12,884 nucleotides of DNA from Caldifarciminota bacterium (GCA_025061975.1 JANXBB010000151.1:1-12884), one strand, 5' to 3'. Counted from the stretch's first letter, positions 1 through 6,121 are shown. The notes: generated by a model not told the origin, from the sequence alone. Program-made: numbers and translations.

Positions 1-222
1 ATTGCAATAAAATTTTTACATGGCATTGTTGAACAAAAAGCAGATGAAGAAATCGAAACCATATCACAAAATGCAACTGAAGAGAATTATAAAGTTGCCG
101 CAATTGCTGTTGCGTTATTTGATTACTTTGCTAAATATAAAACAGTTAACAAAAATCCTATCGCCAAAGAAATCTCCGGTTGGAAACTCCAGGCACGTCG
201 TGAAAATCTCCGAAGCAATTGA
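1..222 (+). CDS. OadG-like small (gamma/delta) subunit of a biotin-dependent decarboxylase, C-terminal end only
   Basis: The first base begins an open frame (I-A-I-K-F-L-H-G...) that runs 73 residues to TGA at 220-222; its start lies before the window. The visible part starts with what may be the end of a membrane helix. A charged acidic stretch follows, then K-V-A-A-I-A-V-A-L-F and a tail with S-G-W-K-L-Q-A-R-R-E-N-L. This helix plus a W-K-L-x-x-R-x-E-x-L tail resembles the small membrane-anchor subunit (OadG/MmdD) of sodium-pumping oxaloacetate or methylmalonyl-CoA decarboxylases. That subunit holds the alpha and beta subunits together. The next gene is a biotin carrier, which fits the delta-gamma order in such operons. 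The family call rests on a short tail and context, so it is moderate; another carboxylase-associated small subunit is possible. Confidence 0.6.
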   Translation: MAIKFLHGIVEQKADEEIETISQNATEENYKVAAIAVALFDYFAKYKTVNKNPIAKEISGWKLQARRENLRSN

Positions 223-226
223 TGGT

Positions 227-724
227 ATGATTATCACTATAAATAATCAAAGCTACGAAATTGAGCTTGAGCGTAAGGGTAATAAATTTTTTGTGAAGAT
301 AAATCACGAAGAAAATATAGAAGTCACTCCAGAATTTAATCAATTTAATGAACTACAAGCAATTATTATTAATAACAAGAAATACTGGGTTAATATCAAA
401 AAATCATCCAATAAATATTTAGTAAATATCTCTAATAATCCAATAGAAGTTTATACCCTTGATTCTCAAAAAACCGAAAGAATATTTTATGACTCTAAAA
501 AAATAATTAGCATCACTGCTCAAATGTCTGGTCTTATATTTAAATTAGATACTGACTTTGTTAAAATATTAAAGAAAAACGACCATTTATTAACTATTGA
601 AGCTATGAAGATGCAAAATGAAATACTAAGCCCGATTGATGGAAAAATTATTGCCAGGTATGTTAATATTGGTGAAAAAGTAGAAAAAGATCGAAAACTT
701 CTAGTTATCGAACAGCTAAAATAA
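227..724 (+). CDS. Biotin carrier protein (biotinyl-lipoyl domain), probable decarboxylase/carboxylase gamma subunit
   Basis: A 165-residue protein ending in a biotinyl domain. The E-A-M-K-M motif (residues 125-129) places the biotinylated lysine at Lys128 (bases 608-610), followed by the usual P-I-D-G-K-I and G-E-K-V-E-K-D turns. The carried biotin shuttles CO2 between a carboxyltransferase and a carboxylase or a membrane decarboxylase. The N-terminal 80 residues hold two similar units (about 2-34 and 45-77), each with I-x-I-N-N-x-x-Y and N-K-(F/Y)-x-V-x-I. The frame is open from base 20, but bases 20-199 are a shadow of the upstream gene. Real start options are ATG 227, four bases after the upstream TGA, or GTG 200 with AGG six bases before it. 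I chose ATG because M-I-I-T-I-N-N-Q-S-Y-E-I matches the usual family beginning. The gene end overlaps convergent uppP by 20 bases. The biotin domain is certain; the partner enzyme is inferred. Confidence 0.85.
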   Translation: MIITINNQSYEIELERKGNKFFVKINHEENIEVTPEFNQFNELQAIIINNKKYWVNIKKSSNKYLVNISNNPIEVYTLDSQKTERIFYDSKKIISITAQMSGLIFKLDTDFVKILKKNDHLLTIEAMKMQNEILSPIDGKIIARYVNIGEKVEKDRKLLVIEQLK

Positions 725-1478
725 TTCCTCCAAAAATCCACGAGTAAAAAGCAAAATAATAAATTTTTTTTGTAAGTACGGTTTTATTTAAAAGCTTCAG
801 GGCTCCTAGCCCCACAAAAAATGGAATAAAAACGCTAAATATAAAATTGATAAGGGAAAAGTTAATCATAATGTCTTTTAACAATAAAACATTTGCTCCA
901 ATTATTGCCGGAAGTGATAAAAGAAACGAAAATTCAAAACTGCGATAAGCCGAAAGCCCTAAAAGTAATGCAGTGGAAATTGTAATTCCGGAACGTGAAA
1001 TACCTGGAAGTAAAGCCAAGACCTGTGCTAAACCAATAACAAAAGCATTTGTATAGGTCAAAAAACTGCTGCGATCGGTACTAAATTTTGTTATAAACAA
1101 TAAAATTCCGTTAAGAATTAAAAAAAGGCCGATAAAATATATCTGAGTCTCAAAAAAGTACTCAATTTGATTTTTAAAAAAATACCCAAAAAACGCAATT
1201 GGAACTGTACCAACAATGACACTGATTATTATATGAATGCTTTCATTACGTGACGGAGTAGCCTGAAACAGATTTTTTAAAATTTCCCAGATTCTTCTGC
1301 GAAAATAAAAAATTGTTGCTAAAGTTGTTCCTAAATGAAAAAATGCTGTATATGATAAAACTGCACCATTGGACATTTTAAGAACGTTTTCCATTAAAAC
1401 TAAATGAGCAGAACTTGAAATTGGTAAAAATTCAGTTAACGCTTGAATTATTCCTAAAAAAATAATCTTCACAAGCAT
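705..1478 (-). CDS. uppP: Undecaprenyl-diphosphatase UppP (BacA family)
   Basis: A 257-residue multi-pass inner-membrane protein that dephosphorylates undecaprenyl diphosphate to recycle the lipid carrier for peptidoglycan and other envelope polymers; overexpression in other bacteria gives bacitracin resistance. Family signatures are clear. Q12-x-x-x-E16 is followed by F-L-P-I-S-S-S-A-H (17-25), and the second active-site loop is P-G-I-S-R-S-G (158-164). The rest is hydrophobic helices. Length is slightly below the E. coli protein (273). The ATG at 1478 gives M-L-V-K-I-I-F-L-G-I-I-Q, which places the first motif correctly; no Shine-Dalgarno site is visible, but an AT-rich hairpin lies just upstream. 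It is the last gene of a minus-strand run with the HNH and TPR genes, 36 bases after the HNH stop. Its 3' end overlaps the biotin carrier gene on the other strand. Confidence 0.95.
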   Translation of the reverse strand: MLVKIIFLGIIQALTEFLPISSSAHLVLMENVLKMSNGAVLSYTAFFHLGTTLATIFYFRRRIWEILKNLFQATPSRNESIHIIISVIVGTVPIAFFGYFFKNQIEYFFETQIYFIGLFLILNGILLFITKFSTDRSSFLTYTNAFVIGLAQVLALLPGISRSGITISTALLLGLSAYRSFEFSFLLSLPAIIGANVLLLKDIMINFSLINFIFSVFIPFFVGLGALKLLNKTVLTKKIYYFAFYSWIFGGIILAVR

Positions 1479-1480
1479 CG

Positions 1481-1506
1481 TAGTTTTAATTTTAATACTA
1501 AAACTA
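1481..1506 (-). repeat. 8-bp inverted repeat just upstream of uppP
   Basis: TAGTTTTA (1481-1488) and TAAAACTA (1499-1506) are perfect inverted copies around a 10-base loop, filling most of the 36-base gap between the HNH stop and the uppP start. The stem is nearly all A-T and therefore weak, with no T-run after it on the minus strand. It could be a weak leader hairpin or a chance feature of AT-rich DNA. Confidence 0.35.
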
Positions 1507-1514
1507 ACAACTCT

Positions 1515-2027
1515 TTATTGGGAATCAACAAAAAGATAAGGCCGCCATTCCTCTGGAATCTTGTCGCGCGAACTAAGAATAAATTGTAAATATGAAGGTT
1601 TTTTAGGTTTGCGAAGCAACTTTAAACCTACACTCGTATAAGGTTTATTACCCTTTTTAGTATTGCACTCAACACATGCACAAACTAAATTCTCCCAAGA
1701 ATCAGTACCCCCTTTGCCTTTAGGAATAATATGATCGGTGGTCATCGGGCCAGTTTTCTTCCCACAATACTGGCATTGATGATTATCGCGCCGTAAAATG
1801 TTACGTTTTGTTAATGGAATTTCACGTCTTGTCACTTTAATAAATCGGTTAAGCCGTAAAACACTAGGTAAAGGTAACCAGTTTTTTACAGAGCGCACAA
1901 CTTTACCGTTATAACTCTCAACTAACTCGGCTTTTCCTAAATACAATAAGACCAATGCCCGTCGCGCCCGACAAAAAGTTAAAGGTTCATAGTTTTGATT
2001 AAGCACTAGAACCTCTTCGTTAAGCAT
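1515..2027 (-). CDS. HNH endonuclease family protein (stand-alone)
   Basis: A 170-residue protein of the small HNH family common in bacterial chromosomes. The N-terminal half begins with the usual V-L-V-L-N-Q-N-Y-E-P-L and carries a basic, R/K-rich stretch. The HNH module follows: C85-x-x-C88, D98-H99, N113, and C118-x-x-C121 with N122 and K-K-G-N-K. The four cysteines should bind structural zinc, while His99 and the Asn residues belong to the beta-beta-alpha metal site that binds Mg2+ and DNA phosphate. All key residues are present, so it should be an active nuclease, but the cellular role of these stand-alone proteins is not settled. The ATG at 2027 matches the family N-terminus. Start and upstream TPR stop are eight bases apart with no clear Shine-Dalgarno site, suggesting coupled translation. 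There is no methylase partner nearby, so I would not call it a restriction enzyme. Confidence 0.88.
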   Translation of the reverse strand: MLNEEVLVLNQNYEPLTFCRARRALVLLYLGKAELVESYNGKVVRSVKNWLPLPSVLRLNRFIKVTRREIPLTKRNILRRDNHQCQYCGKKTGPMTTDHIIPKGKGGTDSWENLVCACVECNTKKGNKPYTSVGLKLLRKPKKPSYLQFILSSRDKIPEEWRPYLFVDSQ

Positions 2028-2035
2028 AACTAAAC

Positions 2036-3208
2036 TTAGCCGTTGTCTTCAATTTTTTCGCCTCGAAACCAAAGTTCCTCTTTAATTTTTGCCATATATT
2101 TCCGACAGCGCTCAATCTCTGTGCTTGTATAATAATAATACGGGTCGCCTTTGGGAATTGTTTGATATTCATTAATTGCATTTTTATAAAACTGATATGC
2201 TTCCCGTAACTTCTTATCTTTCTTAGCAATATCTCCTTGGCGTTTGTAAAGATCACCAAACAAAACCCGTGCTACTTTAAGAGTCGGATCGATATTTAGT
2301 GCAGTCCGTAATTCTGCAGCTGCTTGAGTAAAGTTTCCCTGACGCATAAGTAAATCAGCATTATAGATGTGTGGTAAAGCTTCGTTTGGAGCAAGTTGAG
2401 TCGCTTGAGTAAAATACTTCTTAGCATCAGCAAATTTATTCTGCTTTAGATAAACATTACCCACTTTCAACAAAATTCGCCAGTTATCAGGTTTTTGCTC
2501 AAGGATTAAATTATAATCAACAAGTGCTTCTTTATACCTTCCAAGTTCAGTATAAGCATCACCACGTTTTTCTCTTAATTCAACTACATTAGGTAATCGA
2601 TTAATTAATGTACTCAAAGCCTCTTCAGCCTCTTTATAACGACCTTGGCTAAAAAGATAATCGCCCCATAGATTTAATACACTAACATCATCCGGATATA
2701 TCTTTAAAACTTTTTTGTAAGTAGACTCAGCAAGCAAATTCCGATCAGTCTTTATATAAACCTCGGCTAATCCCAAATAAAGTTCGATATCAGTAGAATC
2801 TTTTGCTAATCCTTCTTTGTACACTGATTCTGCAGCATGATAATTTTGCATCACTAAATATAAATCACCCAGGGCTTCATATCCTTTAGTATTTTGCGGT
2901 TGCAATTTAATTGCTTTGCGAAAATATGTTTCAGCTTCAGTAGCATTTCGTTTTTCGCGATAAATATTTCCAATGGCAATATACGGATCATAATATAATG
3001 AGTCGTAGGATAGCGCAGTTCGAAAATTTTCTAAAGCCTGATCTAAATTTCGCTGTTTAAAATACTCCGCACCAATACTATAATATTTTTGTGCTTCATC
3101 ACGCCGAAGCTTCAGCTCGTCTTCAGAAACCTTAGTTACTTGAGGCGCAACACAACTAGATATTAATATTAAACCAATCGCACCAATAATAAAAAGTTTT
3201 TTTTGCAT
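2036..3208 (-). CDS. TPR-repeat lipoprotein
   Basis: A 390-residue protein with a lipoprotein signal peptide: M-Q-K-K, a hydrophobic core, then lipobox I-S-S-C with Cys19 as the expected lipidated residue. A short charged linker leads into about nine tandem tetratricopeptide repeats with a regular 34-residue period, beginning near residues 41, 75, 109, 143, 177, 211, 245, 279 and 313. Each has the W/Y-x-x-L/I-G...Y...A...(F/Y)...A-(I/L)...P pattern. The last repeat is interrupted by a K-rich insert, and the C-terminus is charged. TPR superhelices bind protein partners, so this is probably a periplasmic or membrane-attached scaffold; the partner cannot be read from the sequence. Start ATG 3208 is supported by AAAGGA eight bases upstream. 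It lies 36 bases downstream of tRNA-Ala with no terminator between and is probably transcribed from the same promoter. Confidence 0.88.
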   Translation of the reverse strand: MQKKLFIIGAIGLILISSCVAPQVTKVSEDELKLRRDEAQKYYSIGAEYFKQRNLDQALENFRTALSYDSLYYDPYIAIGNIYREKRNATEAETYFRKAIKLQPQNTKGYEALGDLYLVMQNYHAAESVYKEGLAKDSTDIELYLGLAEVYIKTDRNLLAESTYKKVLKIYPDDVSVLNLWGDYLFSQGRYKEAEEALSTLINRLPNVVELREKRGDAYTELGRYKEALVDYNLILEQKPDNWRILLKVGNVYLKQNKFADAKKYFTQATQLAPNEALPHIYNADLLMRQGNFTQAAAELRTALNIDPTLKVARVLFGDLYKRQGDIAKKDKKLREAYQFYKNAINEYQTIPKGDPYYYYTSTEIERCRKYMAKIKEELWFRGEKIEDNG

Positions 3209-3216
3209 TTTATCTA

Positions 3217-3222
3217 TCCTTT
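3217..3222 (-). promoter_or_regulatory. Shine-Dalgarno site of the TPR lipoprotein gene
   Basis: On the minus strand AAAGGA (plus strand TCCTTT) lies eight bases before ATG 3208. It fixes the start and shows that this organism uses Shine-Dalgarno pairing for some genes. Confidence 0.75.
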
Positions 3223-3244
3223 CATTAGTAAAAATTAATTTTAA

Positions 3245-3317
3245 TGGAGCTGACGGGATTCGAACCCGTGACCTTTTGACTGCCAGTCAAACGCGCTCCC
3301 AACTGCGCCACAGCCCC
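3245..3317 (-). tRNA. tRNA-Ala (anticodon GGC)
   Basis: Read on the minus strand, the 73 bases fold into a full cloverleaf. The acceptor stem GGGGCTG/CAGCTCC includes the G3-U70 wobble pair that is the alanine identity element. The D arm is GCGC...GCGC, and the anticodon stem TTTGA/TCAAA encloses loop CTGGCAG with anticodon GGC (reads GCC/GCT). The T arm is ACGGG-TTCGAAT-CCCGT, and the discriminator base is A73. The final C-C-A letters are pairs 71-72 plus the discriminator, and the next bases are TTAA, so the 3' CCA is not encoded and must be added by nucleotidyltransferase. It leads the minus-strand transcript that continues into the TPR gene. Confidence 0.97.
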
Positions 3318-3335
3318 AAAAAGTTCATATATTTA

Positions 3336-3363
3336 ATTTTATCTTAAAATATTTTTCTGTCAA
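3336..3363 (-). promoter_or_regulatory. Sigma-70-type promoter of tRNA-Ala and probably the TPR-HNH-uppP run
   Basis: On the minus strand a perfect -35 TTGACA (plus strand TGTCAA, 3358-3363) is followed, after 16 bases, by -10 TAAAAT (plus strand ATTTTA, 3336-3341). The predicted start near 3329 leaves about 12 bases before the mature tRNA 5' end. It has the same sequence and spacing as the promoter facing rnfC. Confidence 0.75.
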
Positions 3364-3430
3364 TATTATTGTGTGTGTTTTATAAAAATATTTGCGAAAA
3401 ACGTTAGCATCTAAAAATACCTTAAGTACC

Positions 3431-3454
3431 AAATATTACTAAACAGTAATATTT
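3431..3454. repeat. Perfect 10-bp inverted repeat (possible operator or weak hairpin)
   Basis: AAATATTACT (3431-3440) and AGTAATATTT (3445-3454) are exact inverted copies around a 4-base AAAC loop. The symmetry and size fit a dimeric regulator site. A terminator is less likely because the stem is AT-rich and no T-run follows on either strand. It lies 68 bases upstream of the tRNA promoter and about 270 upstream of the rnf promoter. Confidence 0.55.
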
Positions 3455-3530
3455 TAAAAACGGCAAAATTTTTACTAACTTCAAGATAATCATAGAGTAA
3501 AATCACTAATTCTTAAAATCACTCAGCTGT

Positions 3531-3543
3531 CCCCTACACGGGG
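3531..3543. repeat. Small GC-rich hairpin CCCC-N5-GGGG
   Basis: CCCC (3531-3534) and GGGG (3540-3543) can pair around the loop TACAC. It is a local GC spot in very AT-rich DNA, directly after the second TAAAATCACT copy. No T-run follows, so it is not a normal intrinsic terminator. Function unknown. Confidence 0.35.
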
Positions 3544-3609
3544 TAAATATCATAGATTAAGTTACTGACAAAAATCATCACAAAATTTGCTATTTGAGGC
3601 TCTAAGAAA

Positions 3610-3633
3610 AATCAGCAATCTAAATCTGATTGG
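3610..3633 (+). repeat. Overlapping, mutually exclusive stem options upstream of rnfC
   Basis: AATCAG (3610-3615) can pair with CTGATT (3626-3631), or CAATC (3616-3620) with GATTG (3628-3632); the two stems share the GATT bases. They sit just before the isolated TATAAT at 3635-3640. The stems are short, so this may be chance. Confidence 0.25.
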
Positions 3634-3722
3634 ATATAATAAACTGGGTTTAAGGACTTATACGTGGCATATAACTCAGTATTTTAGCTTTGTGCTTTTA
3701 CCTAATAAAGCCAGGAAGTAGC

Positions 3723-3750
3723 TTGACAAATAGCAATATTTATATAAAAT
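3723..3750 (+). promoter_or_regulatory. Sigma-70-type promoter of the rnf operon (predicted leaderless start)
   Basis: TTGACA (3723-3728), a 16-base spacer, and TAAAAT (3745-3750) match the tRNA-Ala promoter in both boxes and spacing. Counting seven bases from the end of the -10 puts transcription start at about 3757, one base before the rnfC ATG at 3758. This implies little or no 5' leader. Confidence 0.7.
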
Positions 3751-3757
3751 TATTTGA

Positions 3758-5104
3758 ATGTTAAATTTTTTCTTTAAGAGAAACGATTTTCTTGGTGGGG
3801 TAAAAGTTCGCGAATATAAAGAACTATCCGAACATAAACCTTTAACTAAAGCACCGATCCCTAAACGAGTTTTACGACCATATATTCAACATAACTTGGT
3901 GCGAATTAAACCTACGATTGAGGTTGGTGCGACAGTTAAAGTAGGAACTAAAATTGGTGATCCCGAAGGCCGAATTTCGGTCCCAATGCATGCGTCAATT
4001 TCTGGGAAAGTAACAAAATTAGAAGATATTGAACATCCGGTACTACCTGCACGAGCTCCAACTTGTATAATTGAATCTGACGGAGTTGATCTATGGGAAG
4101 ATTATATTAAGGAACGTGATTATTCAAATCTTTCTAAAGAAGAACTTTTAGAAACAATTCGCGATGCAGGAATTGTTGGGTTAGGTGGCGCCGCTTTTCC
4201 AACTCATATAAAGCTTTCGCCGCCAAAAGATAAAGTAATTGACACAGTAATTATTAACGGTTGTGAATGTGAACCATTTATTACTTGCGATCATCAATTA
4301 ATGTTAGAAAAATCAGAAGAAATTATCGAAGGTGCTCGGATTATTGCAAAAATTCTTTCTGTTAATAAGGTAATTTTTGCCATTGAAGACAATAAACCAG
4401 ACGCGATTGATAAAATGAAAAAAGCTTTAGGAAATTCTAATTGTTACATAGTAGCAAAGCTTAAAACTAAATATCCGCAAGGTGCTGAAAAACAGTTAAT
4501 TAAAACATTACTTAACCGTACAGTACCACAAGGTGGTCTTCCGTTTGATGTTGGAGTAGTAGTCCAAAATGTAGGCACAACATTTGCGATATATGAAGCT
4601 TGTCGTTATCGTAAACCGTTAATTGAACGTGTAGTAACAGTTACCGGTAATGGTGTTAAAGAACCAAAAAATCTTTGGGTACGAATCGGAACGCCGGTTT
4701 ATGAAATCATTGAATTCTGCGGTGGATATACCGATGAGCCGGGAAAATTAATCCTCGGAGGGCCAATGACTGGAGTCGCTCAATATACTGATGATATTCC
4801 GGTGCTCAAAGGTACTTCGGGAATTGTTGTATTTAAAAAATCTGAACTTAAAAAATTAGGTTCCGAACTAAGTCCTGAATATGATTGTATCCGATGTGCA
4901 AGGTGCATTATGGCTTGTCCGATGCAACTCCAACCAACACTTCTTAACAGTTATATTAAAAAGCGTGATTTTCTTTCAGCTAAACAGAATAATGTTTTAG
5001 ATTGTATTGAATGCGGTTGTTGTGCGTATGTTTGTCCGGCACGGATAAAACTGGTTCATGCTTTTGTCCATGCCAAAAGAGAAATAAAGAGATTAAATCT
5101 TTAA
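3758..5104 (+). CDS. rnfC: Rnf complex subunit C (NADH-binding, Fe-S)
   Basis: The 448-residue peripheral subunit of the ferredoxin:NAD+ oxidoreductase; it carries FMN, binds NAD(H) and passes electrons through two [4Fe-4S] clusters. The N-terminus has the family F-L-G-G-V-x-V-x-x-Y-K-E-L. The nucleotide/flavin region shows G-L-G-G-A-A-F-P-T-H (141-150), N-G-C-E-C-E-P-F (168-174) and Q-G-A-E-K-Q-L (241-247). A second region holds L-I-L-G-G-P-M-T-G (331-339). The clusters are C377/C380/C383/C387 and C416/C419/C422/C426. There is no long C-terminal extension as in some proteobacterial RnfC. ATG 3758 is the only sensible start: TGA lies in frame directly before it and no other start codon occurs in the conserved N-terminus. 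It has no Shine-Dalgarno site and a promoter about one base upstream, so the transcript is probably leaderless. It is first in rnfCDGEAB. Confidence 0.97.
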   Translation: MLNFFFKRNDFLGGVKVREYKELSEHKPLTKAPIPKRVLRPYIQHNLVRIKPTIEVGATVKVGTKIGDPEGRISVPMHASISGKVTKLEDIEHPVLPARAPTCIIESDGVDLWEDYIKERDYSNLSKEELLETIRDAGIVGLGGAAFPTHIKLSPPKDKVIDTVIINGCECEPFITCDHQLMLEKSEEIIEGARIIAKILSVNKVIFAIEDNKPDAIDKMKKALGNSNCYIVAKLKTKYPQGAEKQLIKTLLNRTVPQGGLPFDVGVVVQNVGTTFAIYEACRYRKPLIERVVTVTGNGVKEPKNLWVRIGTPVYEIIEFCGGYTDEPGKLILGGPMTGVAQYTDDIPVLKGTSGIVVFKKSELKKLGSELSPEYDCIRCARCIMACPMQLQPTLLNSYIKKRDFLSAKQNNVLDCIECGCCAYVCPARIKLVHAFVHAKREIKRLNL

Positions 5105-5110
5105 TGAAAT

Positions 5111-6121
5111 ATGAACGATACTGCTAACGAAAAGTTTGTAATTAAAGAACTCTATGTTTCCCATGCACCACATCTCCATGCGCCGATTTCGATTTCGAAA
5201 ATTATGTGGAATGTGGTTATTGCGCTTATTCCGGCGTTGCTCGGTGCTATTTATTATTTTGGATTGCGCGCCCTTATTTTAACGTTAATTGCGGTTGTCT
5301 CAGCAATTGGGTTTGAAGCTTTTACTCAAAAATTATTCAGTAGAAAAATTACGATACTTGATGGAAGTGCGGTGATTACCGGCATTCTTATTGCTTATAA
5401 TCTTCCTCCTGGAGTACCGTGGTGGATTCCTATTGTCGGTTCAGCATTTGCAATAATTATCGTTAAGCAGTTATTTGGAGGATTAGGTTATAATTTTATA
5501 AATCCGGCTTTAGCAGCTCGAGCGTTTCTTGTAGCTTCGTGGCCGCAAATTATGACGACTAAGTGGTTAGCGCCGCGCAGCGGTTATCTAGCCGGATTTG
5601 ATGCAATAACCCAAGCAACCCCTTTGTCGTTAGCAAAACACTCTCAAGATTTAAATACTATTAAAATTCTAAATTCTTGGCCGGTAATTAAAAATCTTTT
5701 TTTAGGTAACTGCGGTGGCTGTATCGGAGAAACTTCGGCATTGCTTCTGCTTATTGGTGGGATTTATTTGCTGGCCCGGGGTTATATTAACTATCGAATT
5801 CCTTTAGCGTATATTCTTACAGTGCTGATTTTGTCAATTCTCTTACCAACTAAATTTTCGCCACTCTTTCATCTTTTTTCAGGAGGACTTATGCTCGGAG
5901 CGTTTTTTATGGCAACAGATTATGTAACTTCACCGGTTACTCCTAAAGGTCAATGGATTTTTGGAGTTGGTTGTGGAATTTTAACAATGCTTATTCGGCT
6001 TTGGGGAGGATATCCAGAAGGAGTTTCTTACTCAATACTCTTAATGAATGTGGCAACACCACTCATTGAAAGATACACAAAGCCTAAAGTTTTTGGATAT
6101 AAACGAACAAAGAAGCAGTAA
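5111..6121 (+). CDS. rnfD: Rnf complex subunit D (membrane, covalent FMN)
   Basis: A 336-residue integral membrane subunit of the NqrB/RnfD family, part of the ion-translocating core. It opens with the family L-x-V-S-H-A-P-H, with many hydrophobic helices following. D-A-I-T-Q-A-T-P-L (164-172) contains Thr170, the expected attachment residue for covalently bound FMN. A-T-D-Y-V-T-S-P-V-T-P-K-G (268-280) and G-G-Y-P-E-G-V-S-Y-S (299-308) are further family motifs, and G-N-C-G-G-C-I-G-E-T-S (199-209) is the conserved loop. Length is typical. It starts six bases after rnfC stops, without a clear Shine-Dalgarno site, so translational coupling is likely. Confidence is high because motifs and operon position agree. 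Confidence 0.97.
   Translation: MNDTANEKFVIKELYVSHAPHLHAPISISKIMWNVVIALIPALLGAIYYFGLRALILTLIAVVSAIGFEAFTQKLFSRKITILDGSAVITGILIAYNLPPGVPWWIPIVGSAFAIIIVKQLFGGLGYNFINPALAARAFLVASWPQIMTTKWLAPRSGYLAGFDAITQATPLSLAKHSQDLNTIKILNSWPVIKNLFLGNCGGCIGETSALLLLIGGIYLLARGYINYRIPLAYILTVLILSILLPTKFSPLFHLFSGGLMLGAFFMATDYVTSPVTPKGQWIFGVGCGILTMLIRLWGGYPEGVSYSILLMNVATPLIERYTKPKVFGYKRTKKQ

Larger units (their letters stand above)
3364..3722. other. Non-coding divergent spacer between tRNA-Ala and rnfC
   Basis: No convincing coding frame or known RNA is visible in these 359 bases. They hold a perfect palindrome (3431-3454), a 10-bp direct repeat TAAAATCACT (3498-3507 and 3514-3523, 16 bases apart), a small GC hairpin (3531-3543), mutually exclusive stems around 3610-3633, and an isolated TATAAT at 3635-3640 without a good -35. 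I did not recognise a riboswitch. A decayed gene or mobile-element remnant is possible but unsupported. Confidence 0.6.

Noticed and set aside
20..199. An N-terminal extension of the biotin carrier frame beginning with ATG 20.
   Set aside because: The overlapping frame 1-222 encodes a plausible OadG-like tail, while residues from 20-199 in the carrier frame are low-complexity K/L-rich and unlike any carrier N-terminus. They are a frame shadow.
1515..2027. The HNH protein as part of a restriction or other defence system.
   Set aside because: No methyltransferase, specificity subunit, helicase or toxin/antitoxin gene is adjacent. Stand-alone HNH proteins of this type are common among housekeeping genes.
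2020..2259. Second minus-strand frame overlapping the end of the TPR gene.
   Set aside because: The TPR frame is continuous and repeat-regular here, and the other frame has no domain or Shine-Dalgarno site.
3431..3454. The palindrome as an intrinsic terminator.
   Set aside because: The stem is nearly all A-T and no T-run follows on either strand.
3225..3478. Inverted 12-bp copies TTAGTAAAAATT (3225-3236) and AATTTTTACTAA (3467-3478) either side of the tRNA and its promoter.
   Set aside because: Low-complexity A/T words of this length are expected by chance. No target duplication or element between them supports a mobile insertion.
3640..3757. A riboswitch upstream of rnfC.
   Set aside because: I could not match the bases to any riboswitch core I know, and the likely promoter at 3723-3750 would leave this region untranscribed.
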